Source of the DNA: Polynucleobacter sp. es-EL-1 | GTDB taxonomy: Bacteria > Pseudomonadota > Gammaproteobacteria > Burkholderiales > Burkholderiaceae | Assembly: GCF_018687975.1 (NCBI RefSeq) | Contig: NZ_CP061310.1 | Span: 744,001-808,000, forward strand | Reading direction: 5' to 3' | DNA: 64,000 nucleotides | In this document: positions 8,692 to 16,253 of the stretch, in pieces | Layout: every line of letters begins with the position of its first letter | Numbering within the stretch: the stretch's first letter is position 1 | Position numbers and translations under genes: made by a program | The notes under the pieces: generated by a model | The model's database searches: none | The model's input: the letters and a program-made list of their open reading frames with translations, nothing else | What the model was told of the DNA's origin: nothing

Positions 8692-9480
8692 ATGAACGAC
8701 ATAACTACACCAGTAAAAAAAGACGTTAAAAATGCCTTAGAGGTTCGTAACCTGAACTTCTTCTATGGCTCATTTCAAGGTCTAAAAGATATCAACTTGG
8801 ATATTGAGGAAGGCAAAGTCACAGCATTTATTGGTCCATCTGGTTGCGGTAAGTCAACCTTGCTTCGCACGCTCAATCGGATGTATGACCTTTATCCTGG
8901 TCAGCGTGCTGAGGGCGAGATTAACTTTTATGGTCAGAATATTCTAGAGCCTGGACAAGACCTCAATCTCCTACGTTCACGAATTGGAATGGTTTTCCAA
9001 AAGCCAACCCCATTCCCAATGTCGATTTATGAAAATATTGCCTTTGGTGTACGTCTTTATGAAAAGCTTTCCCGTTCAGAGATGGATGAGCGCGTAGAGT
9101 GGGCTTTAAATAAAGCGGCTTTATGGAATGAAGCTAAAGACAAGTTAAATCAAAGCGGTCTATCCCTATCAGGTGGTCAGCAGCAGCGTTTATGTATTGC
9201 TCGCGGGGTTGCGGTAAAGCCTTCCGTGATTCTGTTGGATGAGCCAACTTCAGCCTTAGACCCGATTTCCACTGGAAAAATTGAAGAACTGATTAATGAA
9301 CTGAAGCATGAGTACACGATTGCGATTGTTACTCACAATATGCAGCAAGCAGCCCGTGTATCAGACTACACTGCCTATATGTACCTGGGCAGCTTGATTG
9401 AGTACGGTAAAACTGATGAAATCTTTATTAAGCCTAAGCGTAAAGAAACAGAAGATTACATAACCGGACGATTCGGTTAA
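8692..9480 (+). CDS. pstB: Phosphate ABC transporter ATPase PstB
   Basis: PstB powers phosphate import. Walker A GPSGCGKST, the signature LSGGQQQRLCIARG and Walker B VILLDEPTSALDP are intact. The frame is open from an ATG at 8635 that overlaps the pstA stop, but the ATG at 8692 is preferred: it has a good ribosome-binding site (AAGGA at 8681-8685, 6 nt away) and gives 262 residues, close to the 257 of E. coli. The extra 19 residues of the longer form are not typical. It also takes part, with PhoU, in signalling to PhoR. Confidence 0.93.
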   Translation: MNDITTPVKKDVKNALEVRNLNFFYGSFQGLKDINLDIEEGKVTAFIGPSGCGKSTLLRTLNRMYDLYPGQRAEGEINFYGQNILEPGQDLNLLRSRIGMVFQKPTPFPMSIYENIAFGVRLYEKLSRSEMDERVEWALNKAALWNEAKDKLNQSGLSLSGGQQQRLCIARGVAVKPSVILLDEPTSALDPISTGKIEELINELKHEYTIAIVTHNMQQAARVSDYTAYMYLGSLIEYGKTDEIFIKPKRKETEDYITGRFG

Positions 9481-9492
9481 TTGGAGATGAAT

Positions 9493-10200
9493 ATGCCAGA
9501 TAAACACCTTTCCTCACAGTTTGATGCGGATTTAAATTCTCTCTCGAGCAGATTGCTCGAGATGGGTGGACTAGTTGAGTCCCAAATTTCTTCTGCAATG
9601 CGTGCTTTTACGCAGATGGACATTGACACTTGCAATGTCGTGATCGCTAACGAAAAGATAGTGAATGATCTCGAAATCCAGATTGATATGGCTTGTACTG
9701 AATTGATTGCGCGTCGTCAGCCTACTGCTCGAGATTTGCGTTTGGTGATGGCAGTGTCAAAAGCGATTACCAATTTAGAACGCGCTGGTGATGAAGCTGA
9801 ACGTGTTGCTAAAAGAACAAAGCGATTGATTGAATCTGGTGCCGCTCACAATATTAATGTTGCGGAAATTCGTTTATCAGGTCAGATGGCTATTTCATTA
9901 TTGCGTCGTAGCTTAGACGCATTTGCTCGCTTAGATACTGTTGCAGCGGCTGAAGTAGTACAGGAAGATCGGCAGATTGATGAAGAGTTCAAAGGCTTTG
10001 TTCGTAAGTTAATCACTTACATGATGGAAGATCCGCATACTATCTCTACCGGCTTGGATATGCTGACCATTGCAAAAGCGATTGAGCGTATTGGTGATCA
10101 TGCTAAAAATATTGCAGAGTTTGTGATCTATATTGCCAAAGGCTCAGATGTGCGTCATATCCCCCATGAAGACTTGGTTCGCGAGGCGAATAAACCGTAA
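9493..10200 (+). CDS. phoU: Phosphate signalling regulator PhoU
   Basis: PhoU is the negative regulator that links the Pst transporter to the PhoR kinase and keeps the Pho regulon off when phosphate is plentiful. The 235-residue protein starts MPDKHLSSQFDADL and has two three-helix repeats with the metal-binding E/DxxxD patterns (NLERAGDEAERVAK and ERIGDHAKNIAEF). The start at 9493 is chosen because GGAG at 9483-9486 lies 6 nt before it and the sequence fits the family; the frame is open back to a TTG at 9481. Confidence 0.94.
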   Translation: MPDKHLSSQFDADLNSLSSRLLEMGGLVESQISSAMRAFTQMDIDTCNVVIANEKIVNDLEIQIDMACTELIARRQPTARDLRLVMAVSKAITNLERAGDEAERVAKRTKRLIESGAAHNINVAEIRLSGQMAISLLRRSLDAFARLDTVAAAEVVQEDRQIDEEFKGFVRKLITYMMEDPHTISTGLDMLTIAKAIERIGDHAKNIAEFVIYIAKGSDVRHIPHEDLVREANKP

Positions 10201-10226
10201 CTTTTGATCTTAAAACGGAATTTGCT

Positions 10227-10940
10227 ATGACTCACCGGATATTGATTGTTGAAGATGAGCCTTCTATTGCCGAGCTCATTGCAATTAATTTAAGCCATGC
10301 TGGCTTTGAGGTGCAAAAGGCGCTTCAAACTGACATTGCTTTCAATATGATGCGCGATGAACTTCCTAATTTATTGATTTTGGACTGGATGTTGCCAGGT
10401 AAATCTGGCGTTCAGTTTGCCCGAGAGCTCAGGGCAAATGAACGAACAAGATCTTTGCCAATCCTGATGCTCACCGCCAAGAGCGAAGAGACTGATAAGG
10501 TAATGGGTTTGGATTCTGGGGCAGATGACTACGTTACCAAGCCATTTTCGCCTAAGGAGTTAGTGGCCCGTGTAAAGGCATTGTTGCGCCGTCAGATCCC
10601 GCTGGAGGGGGATGGCCCCTTGACTGTTGGCCCGTTGAGACTGGATCCAGTTTCACATCGTGTTAGCGCAGTCTGGGCAAATGGTGAGCCGCAGACTTTG
10701 TCTTTAGGGCCTACAGAGTTCCGATTGCTGCAATTTATGATGACAAACCCTGAAAGAGTCCATTCTCGTGAGAACTTGCTCGATAAAGTCTGGGGCAATG
10801 AGGTCTATATTGAAGAGCGTACAGTGGATGTTCATATCAAAAGGCTCAGAGCAGCCCTGTCCCCAGCCGACTGTGATCGCTTTATAGAAACAGTTCGGGG
10901 TAGTGGCTACCGAATCACGAAAACACCCACCCAGACCTGA
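10227..10940 (+). CDS. phoB: Phosphate regulon response regulator PhoB
   Basis: PhoB is an OmpR-type response regulator that binds Pho boxes and activates phosphate-starvation genes. The receiver domain has the acidic pair E9-D10, the phosphoacceptor D53 in ILDWMLPG, the switch residues MLTAKSE and the conserved Lys in DYVTKPFSP. The C-terminal winged helix has PTEFRLLQFMM and ERTVDVHIKRLR. It sits 26 bp after phoU, in the same operon. The Pho boxes described here are its expected targets. Confidence 0.95.
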   Translation: MTHRILIVEDEPSIAELIAINLSHAGFEVQKALQTDIAFNMMRDELPNLLILDWMLPGKSGVQFARELRANERTRSLPILMLTAKSEETDKVMGLDSGADDYVTKPFSPKELVARVKALLRRQIPLEGDGPLTVGPLRLDPVSHRVSAVWANGEPQTLSLGPTEFRLLQFMMTNPERVHSRENLLDKVWGNEVYIEERTVDVHIKRLRAALSPADCDRFIETVRGSGYRITKTPTQT

Positions 10941-11001
10941 TATCCATTGGGCGGGGTGGAGATTTTCCAGTCTCCTGGAGCGGATGCTCTAAGATTGCGG
11001 A

Positions 11002-12300
11002 ATGTTCTCTGTTTTTTTTCGTTTTTTCCTCCTGATTTGCGCAGCTTTTTTTGCTGCTTTTATTGCTCAAACTAATTTTGGTCCTATTGCAGGTATTTCA
11101 GTAGGCATTGCTTTTCTGTCAATACCGCTAATCTATTCCTACATTAACTTAGCCCGCCTACGAAAATACACGGTAGAGGATCGGCTAGATTCAATGCCAC
11201 TGCCTAGCGGTTACTGGGAAGAGGTTTTCTTTTACCTGCAACGTTTAGTGCGTAACTTGAAGTTGCAAATGCTTTCCGTTGAAAAACAGCACGACCGCTT
11301 TATAGAGGCATTTCAGGCATCGCCAAACGGCATCATGATGCTCGACGATCAAGATCAAATTGAATGGTGTAATGCGATTTCAGAGCGCTTCTTTGGACTT
11401 CAATTTAAGCGTGATGTTATGCAACGTATTAATTTTTTGATTCGTCGCCCTGAATTTATTCGCTATCTTCATGAGCGCCATTTTGAGGAGCCTTTATTGC
11501 TAGAGCGTATGGGCCCTCGATCAAATCTGAGCCTCATGTTGCAAGCTTTTCCTTTTGGTGAGAAACGCCACTTACTCTTGGTGCAAGACGTTACTGATCT
11601 ACAAAAAGCTGATGCCATGCGGCGGGATTTCGTGGCCAATGTCTCCCACGAGATGCGAACTCCCATTACCGTATTAATGGGATTTTTGGAAACCATCCAA
11701 TCTTTAGATTTGGATAAAGCTCAGCAGGATCAGTATTTTGAGATGATGATGTCTCAGGCTCAGCGCATGAAAAGCCTCGTTGAAGATTTGCTGACGTTGG
11801 CTAACTTAGAGGCCAACTCTTTGCCAGCGCCAGCAGAGAAAATTCAAATGCAAACCATCATGGCGCTTCTCAAAAATGATGCTGAGGCGCTTTCTCAAGG
11901 CCATCATACATTTCATTTTGACATTGAGAGTTCTAAAAATATTCTGGGAGAAGAGCGCGAAGTGCTGTCAGCTTTTGGTAACTTAGTCTCCAACGCTATT
12001 CGCTATACGCCTGATGTGGGTTCTATTACTGCCACTTGGCGAGTGAATGCTGCAGGAGAAGGCGAATTTTCAGTTACGGATACGGGTCCGGGAATCGCTT
12101 CTGAGCACCTTTCTCGGCTGACCGAACGCTTCTATCGGGTGGATCGTAGTCGTTCACGAGATACCGGTGGAACTGGCCTTGGACTGGCTATTGTTAAGCA
12201 TATTGCCAGTCGACATCAAGCCCAGTTGTTAATAGAAAGTACTCCGGGCCAGGGGAGTACTTTTACAATGCGCTTCCCAAATGAAAGACTGGCAGATTAG
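11002..12300 (+). CDS. phoR: Phosphate regulon sensor histidine kinase PhoR
   Basis: PhoR phosphorylates PhoB when Pst signals low phosphate. The 432-residue protein has two N-terminal membrane segments (about residues 2-24 and 27-46), a linker with a basic helix, a PAS-like domain starting near FIEAFQASPNGIMMLDDQ, the H-box NVSHEMRTP with phosphoacceptor His216, the N-box NLVSNAIRYTP, and G-boxes DTGPGIA and GTGLGLAIVKHI. It lacks a large periplasmic domain, as usual for PhoR. It begins 61 bp after phoB and ends the operon 9 bp before a convergent gene. Confidence 0.94.
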   Translation: MFSVFFRFFLLICAAFFAAFIAQTNFGPIAGISVGIAFLSIPLIYSYINLARLRKYTVEDRLDSMPLPSGYWEEVFFYLQRLVRNLKLQMLSVEKQHDRFIEAFQASPNGIMMLDDQDQIEWCNAISERFFGLQFKRDVMQRINFLIRRPEFIRYLHERHFEEPLLLERMGPRSNLSLMLQAFPFGEKRHLLLVQDVTDLQKADAMRRDFVANVSHEMRTPITVLMGFLETIQSLDLDKAQQDQYFEMMMSQAQRMKSLVEDLLTLANLEANSLPAPAEKIQMQTIMALLKNDAEALSQGHHTFHFDIESSKNILGEEREVLSAFGNLVSNAIRYTPDVGSITATWRVNAAGEGEFSVTDTGPGIASEHLSRLTERFYRVDRSRSRDTGGTGLGLAIVKHIASRHQAQLLIESTPGQGSTFTMRFPNERLAD

Positions 12301-12309
12301 AAGAAAAAC

Positions 12310-12543
12310 TTAATCCTTTTTGTCTTTCTTATCCTTTTTGTCTTTCTTATCCTTTTTGTCCTTCTTGCGCTTAGATTCCTTCGGTAATTTATCCAGCTTA
12401 CCGTTGGCGTAAAGACACCATACTTTAATTTCCTCTAGAAGTTCAGTGAGGTCTTCATAAGATAGGTTTTTAAAGTCTTGCAAGCCAATGGCTCCAGACT
12501 CTTGAAGCTGTTTAACAGCATCTTCGTACTTATATTCACTCAT
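12310..12543 (-). CDS. Small protein with a Lys/Asp repeat tail, function unknown
   Basis: This 77-residue protein starts MSEYKYEDAVKQLQESGAIG. An acidic, probably helical first part (to about residue 50, with YEDLTELLEEIKVW) is followed by a highly charged tail of KKD repeats. The ATG at 12543 is preferred over the longer open frame to 12585 because the preceding residues look like leader. It faces phoR with a 9-bp gap. I recognise no family. The tail is encoded by nearly identical 18-bp DNA units and may vary in length between strains. Confidence 0.6.
   Translation of the reverse strand: MSEYKYEDAVKQLQESGAIGLQDFKNLSYEDLTELLEEIKVWCLYANGKLDKLPKESKRKKDKKDKKDKKDKKDKKD
12315..12367. repeat. Tandem 18-bp repeat encoding the KKD tail
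   Basis: The unit CCTTTTTGTCTTTCTTAT occurs at 12315-12332 and 12333-12350, and a third, slightly changed copy (CCTTTTTGTCCTTCTTG) follows from 12351. On the reverse strand it encodes KDKKDK. Such in-frame repeats can expand or contract by slippage. Confidence 0.85.
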
Positions 12544-12645
12544 AAATTTCCACGTAAAGTTGTAAGAACGGGGTAATCCTAGCAAAGTAATATGACAAAA
12601 CCCCTTTTTTTGATATTTTCAAGTTGATAGACATCCTTTAGGAAG

Positions 12646-13482
12646 CTAAAACCTCCAGGTAAAGCCAATTTCAGAGCGGGATGCATTCAAGCCGGTATTG
12701 CCCAGTACTAAACCCATATTAGCGGCACTTCTCATATAAGAAAGTCCAATATCCAGGCTTTCATTAACAGAGAATATTGCCGCTAGAAGGGCATAATTTG
12801 TCAAATATTGCTCTGTACTGGGTGGATTAGTGGTTATGCCCATATCTAAGGCTAGCCTCAGCTTTTCCATCACGCGCCAAACGGGTGCAGCTGAAAAGAA
12901 CAGAATATTAGTTCTGTTTTCCGGAGGTCCCGCACCAATCGCATAGTTTGTGTTGTAAAGAGACTTGGCATACATCGCATTGATATGCACTTCCACCGAA
13001 TCCCAGTAGTGCGAACCTATGAAGTTCAGTCCGTAATTAGGAAGTGCCAAATCTAAACCAGCGACTTGTTGCTGCGGTGAGCCTGGAAGGGTAATGCTAG
13101 GCTTGATCGCCAAAGCCCACTTTCCATCTTCATCTTCAGCAAAACGCCACTTGAGTGCTAAAACCTTATTAGAGATTGGCGAGTAGTTTCCGCGGGGCGC
13201 AGCATAGTAGGTGGTGCCAAATGAGATTTCAACATTCTCTGCTACACCTCTTGTATAGGTAAAAGGAAAAGCTTTTGCGCCAGATCCACCAAAGTATTCT
13301 TCACCAGGCGTAATGATGTCAACCGTACCAGCGCTTCCGCCACCATGACTTGCGGTTCTAAAGAAGTACTGCTCAATTTGATTTGAGTTCTTTGCTACCG
13401 TACCTGCGTCATCAGTATTTAAGGGCTCAAACGCATTGCTAGTTGCTGAAAAAAAGAATAGAAGAATAGCAATGAAACGCAT
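12646..13482 (-). CDS. Outer-membrane beta-barrel protein, MetA/phenol-degradation-like family
   Basis: The 278-residue precursor has a signal peptide (MRFIAILLFFFSATSNA) and then many short alternating strands with aromatic residues. It ends in ...SEIGFTWRF, the terminal-Phe signature recognised by the BAM complex. The EPLNTDDAGTVAKNSNQIE start resembles the transporter-like 'MetA-pathway of phenol degradation' family, whose function is unclear. It is probably monocistronic and lies between the Pho sensor operon and an arsenate-reductase-like gene. A phosphate-related role is only suggested by position. A weak 11-bp-spaced pattern upstream is not counted as a Pho box. Confidence 0.7.
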   Translation of the reverse strand: MRFIAILLFFFSATSNAFEPLNTDDAGTVAKNSNQIEQYFFRTASHGGGSAGTVDIITPGEEYFGGSGAKAFPFTYTRGVAENVEISFGTTYYAAPRGNYSPISNKVLALKWRFAEDEDGKWALAIKPSITLPGSPQQQVAGLDLALPNYGLNFIGSHYWDSVEVHINAMYAKSLYNTNYAIGAGPPENRTNILFFSAAPVWRVMEKLRLALDMGITTNPPSTEQYLTNYALLAAIFSVNESLDIGLSYMRSAANMGLVLGNTGLNASRSEIGFTWRF

Positions 13483-13643
13483 GGGATAGTTTGCGAAAGA
13501 TAAACTCTCTTAAGCTATCAATCAATTGTTACAGCTTGATGTAAATGAGGTGCAGCTAAGCCCGATTCATCCTCTGTAGTGAGTAATCAAATTGCCACAT
13601 TCAGCCTCTATGATGGGTCTTCTTCATTCTCTAGGGTTAAACG

Positions 13644-13826
13644 ATGCTTGAATCTAAAAAAATAGATTTATCCAAGGTATTTAGACCACATTTAGAGCGG
13701 TCTCGTGATGAAATATCCAATATGAGAGAGCAATTGATGATGCAAAAATGTCAGCAGATTGAAAGCCGATCTTCTACCTTTTTGATAGATAAAAAATACG
13801 TATTAAACCTTGATGAGTTGGTTTAA
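13644..13826 (+). CDS. Small hypothetical protein
   Basis: An ATG-started frame of 60 residues (MLESKKIDLSKVFRPHLERS...) ends 11 bp before the arsenate-reductase-like gene, so the two may be co-transcribed. It is polar, with no signal peptide, membrane segment or motif I recognise. TAGGGTT upstream is a poor ribosome-binding site. No other long frame covers the region, which favours a real gene, but the evidence is modest. Confidence 0.45.
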   Translation: MLESKKIDLSKVFRPHLERSRDEISNMREQLMMQKCQQIESRSSTFLIDKKYVLNLDELV

Positions 13827-13837
13827 CAATTGCATGT

Positions 13838-14344
13838 ATGGATAAGCATTACAACATTCTGTTCCTATGCCATCGAAATTCAGCAAGATCCATTATTGCT
13901 GAGGCTTTAGCAACCACCTTGAGTCATGGCCGTTTCATTGGCCATTCTGCCGGATCACACCCTTTGGGTTTTGTTCATCCCTATGCGATTGAAATGGCGA
14001 AATCAATGGGCTATCCAGCACAGCTTTTGAGGAGTAAAAGTTGGGATGAGTTTGGTAAAGAGGGTGCTCCAAGAATGGACTTCATTATTACCTTATGCGA
14101 TGCGGCGATGGGCGAGGATTGCCCATACTGGCCTGGCCATCCCTCGACAGCGCACTGGGGATTTCCGGATCCAGCTGCTATCGATGCTAGTGATGTAAAT
14201 GCCATGCTGCACGCATTCAAACAGGTTGAAATAGGACTGCGCAACCGAATTGAATTATTAATGGACCTTCCAATTGAGAAGCTCGACAGATTGGATATTC
14301 AGGAGCAACTTCACAATATTCACTATAGAAGCAAGTTTATATAG
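13838..14344 (+). CDS. Low-molecular-weight phosphatase / arsenate reductase family protein
   Basis: The P-loop CHRNSARS (Cys11 to Arg17, the C-x5-R pattern) follows the strand YNILFL, as in thioredoxin-coupled ArsC and LMW tyrosine phosphatases. CDAAMGEDCPYWPG supplies a further Cys pair (near residues 88 and 95) like the relay cysteines of ArsC, and HWGFPDPA carries the general-acid Asp loop. It is 168 residues long, longer than typical ArsC (~135), by a C-terminal helical tail. Arsenate enters through Pst, so placement near the pst operon makes sense as detoxification. Reduction of arsenate is inferred, not shown. Confidence 0.8.
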   Translation: MDKHYNILFLCHRNSARSIIAEALATTLSHGRFIGHSAGSHPLGFVHPYAIEMAKSMGYPAQLLRSKSWDEFGKEGAPRMDFIITLCDAAMGEDCPYWPGHPSTAHWGFPDPAAIDASDVNAMLHAFKQVEIGLRNRIELLMDLPIEKLDRLDIQEQLHNIHYRSKFI

Positions 14345-14405
14345 CGATTCACGGAGATCAGTAAAACGCTACAATAATAAATCCCGTTCTCATGATGGAT
14401 TTTTT

Positions 14406-15878
14406 ATGACTCGCGCTCGCCAAGCTCTGGCTAAAAAAACTAAATTAGCAAAATCTGAGAAGTTTTCTCTCTTAGAGCCGGTACTTTCTCATCATAGTAA
14501 GCCATTGAGCATAGCTAAGCGTCTAGCCATAGGGAAAAGTTTGCGGCATGAAGTTAGTTTTTTAGATCAAGGAACTTATGTTCCACCAAAAAATCGTATC
14601 GATCCAATCGAAATACTCAAGGTGCAAGCTAGCCAACGCATTAATTCCCTCATGCCAATTCGCCATGCGCGCATGCTGCAATCTCCGTTTGCGTTTTACC
14701 GTGGCGGGGCTGCCATTATGGCGCAAGATTTAGCAAATCAGCCTACTACCAAGATCACAGTGCAACTATGTGGTGATATGCATGTATCTAATTTTGGGTT
14801 GTTTGGTACTGCTGAGCATCGATTGGTTTTTGGAATCAATGATTTTGATGAAACCCTTCCTGGAAGCTGGGAGTGGGATATGAAGCGCTTGGTCTCTAGT
14901 GCCGTGATTGCTTGTCAGACTTTAGGTGGTGATGAGGCCTTATGCAAAAAATTGGTTTATCGAATTAGCTCAGAGTATCAAAAGCGGATGGCTGTATATG
15001 CTCATATGCCTTATATCAAATTGGCTCAACAATTTATTGGCGAGAAAGATATACGTAAGCACTTTAACAAAGCACATCAAAAGACTTTAAATGAATATTT
15101 AAAGGCGACTAAAGGCCAATCAAATCTACAGGTATTGCAGAAGTTAACTACCTTAGTAGGTAAAAATCGAAAAATTATTAACAAGCCGCCACTCATTGAA
15201 CACTTCGATAGCGATTTCGATGGAATCCCCGTTGCAGATTTAGTTAAAAAAGCACTCATCAATTACAGCACGACTTTGCTTGTGGATAGAAAAGTACTTT
15301 TTAGCCGCTACACCTTGAAGGATTTCGCGAGGAAGGTTGTGGGAATTGGTAGCGTAGGAACTAACTGTATGTTGTTGTATTTTGAGGGTGATAGTGCAAA
15401 CGATCCACTATTTTTGCAATACAAAGAGGCTCAAGAGTCTGTATTAACGCCGTATTTAGGCAAGTCTATCTACGAAAATATGGGGCATAGAGTGGTTGCA
15501 GGTCAGAGACTACTGCAAGGGGCGCCAGATATTTTTCTGAGTAGCGGTGAGATTAATCGTCACTCGCAGGATATACAGGGCTTTTATCTTCGCCAACTAA
15601 GGGATATGAAGGGCGGTATTGTGATTGGTTCTGGGGGCGTTGGCCTGCAGGATTTTCCAGACTATGCCAAGCTGTTTGGTTGGGCCTTGGCACTCGGACA
15701 TGCCCGCTCTGGAGATGCCGCATTAATTTCTGGATACTGTGGCCAATCAAAAGAATTGGATAAAGCCTTATTTAATTTTGCGATTTCCTACGCAGAGCAA
15801 AATGCTGCAGATTACAAGGAGTTTTGTGCTGCCGTGAAATCTGGTCGCATCAAGGTGGCTAAGGAAAAGACGATTTAG
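14406..15878 (+). CDS. DUF2252 family protein (protein-kinase-like fold)
   Basis: The 490-residue protein belongs to DUF2252 (COG4320). It carries CGDMHVSNFG, with Asp124 and Asn129 in the positions of the catalytic loop D-x4-N of aminoglycoside/choline-kinase-like enzymes, then INDFDET with Asp146/Asp148 in the metal-binding position, and WEWDMKRL as the following helix. The N-terminal ~40 residues are basic. The ATG at 14406 follows an in-frame stretch that overlaps the previous gene's end; the spacing and ...FFM context favour it. Substrate is unknown. A phosphotransferase sitting between a Pho sensor and polyphosphate genes is suggestive but unproven. Confidence 0.85.
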   Translation: MTRARQALAKKTKLAKSEKFSLLEPVLSHHSKPLSIAKRLAIGKSLRHEVSFLDQGTYVPPKNRIDPIEILKVQASQRINSLMPIRHARMLQSPFAFYRGGAAIMAQDLANQPTTKITVQLCGDMHVSNFGLFGTAEHRLVFGINDFDETLPGSWEWDMKRLVSSAVIACQTLGGDEALCKKLVYRISSEYQKRMAVYAHMPYIKLAQQFIGEKDIRKHFNKAHQKTLNEYLKATKGQSNLQVLQKLTTLVGKNRKIINKPPLIEHFDSDFDGIPVADLVKKALINYSTTLLVDRKVLFSRYTLKDFARKVVGIGSVGTNCMLLYFEGDSANDPLFLQYKEAQESVLTPYLGKSIYENMGHRVVAGQRLLQGAPDIFLSSGEINRHSQDIQGFYLRQLRDMKGGIVIGSGGVGLQDFPDYAKLFGWALALGHARSGDAALISGYCGQSKELDKALFNFAISYAEQNAADYKEFCAAVKSGRIKVAKEKTI

Positions 15879-15943
15879 TTTCTGCTGGATTGTTAGGCCA
15901 AGCTGTCTTCATTCTGAAATATTTCCCTGTCATTATCTGGGTT

Positions 15944-16156
15944 GTGAATATATTGAATCAGTCCCAGCACGCCATCATTACTTGCCCAAATTGTCAGGGT
16001 CATGAAATTCTGGATATTAATCAAGCTAGCTCTATGCATCTTTACAGATGCCCCTCATGTAGCGGCCTCCTAAAGGCAAAATCTGGTGATTGCTGCATAT
16101 TGTGTAGCTTTGCCAACAGAAATTGCACCAGTTCCGAGCAAAATTTAGCCGCTTGA
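15944..16156 (+). CDS. GDCCxxC zinc-ribbon small protein
   Basis: A protein of about 71 residues has two CPxC-type pairs (TCPNCQG and RCPSCSG) and the terminal GDCCILCSF segment with a last Cys in NRNC. This matches the short family named after its GDCCVxC motif, which is sometimes annotated as a transporter without evidence and sometimes sits near metal-resistance genes. A GTG at 15944 gives a family-like length; the frame opens at 15890 with a hydrophobic stretch that may not be translated. Function unknown; zinc binding is the safe inference. Confidence 0.65.
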   Translation: MNILNQSQHAIITCPNCQGHEILDINQASSMHLYRCPSCSGLLKAKSGDCCILCSFANRNCTSSEQNLAA

Positions 16157-16193
16157 GCTTTTGCCAGTAGACTGGGCTTCATTTTCATGAATA

Positions 16194-16226
16194 TGTCATC
16201 AGAGTTTCATAAAATAGACATATTCA
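16194..16226 (+). promoter_or_regulatory. Pho box and -10 upstream of ppx
   Basis: TGTCATC (16194-16200) and TTTCATA (16205-16211) are 11 bp apart (spacer AGAG), and a TATTCA -10 candidate begins at 16221, 9 nt after the second half-site. The same layout is seen at pstS. It lies 28 bp before the ppx start. Confidence 0.6.
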
Positions 16227-16253
16227 TATTGAAATCTGTTAACTGGAACAATT

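Noticed and set aside
12575..12600. TGTCATA on the reverse strand before the KKD-tailed gene
   Set aside because: A single half-site with no 11-bp partner.
13510..13545. 11-bp-spaced TGTAACA/ATTGATA pattern before the outer-membrane barrel gene
   Set aside because: About nine of fourteen matches, no convincing -10 at the 9-nt spacing; within chance for an A/T-rich region.
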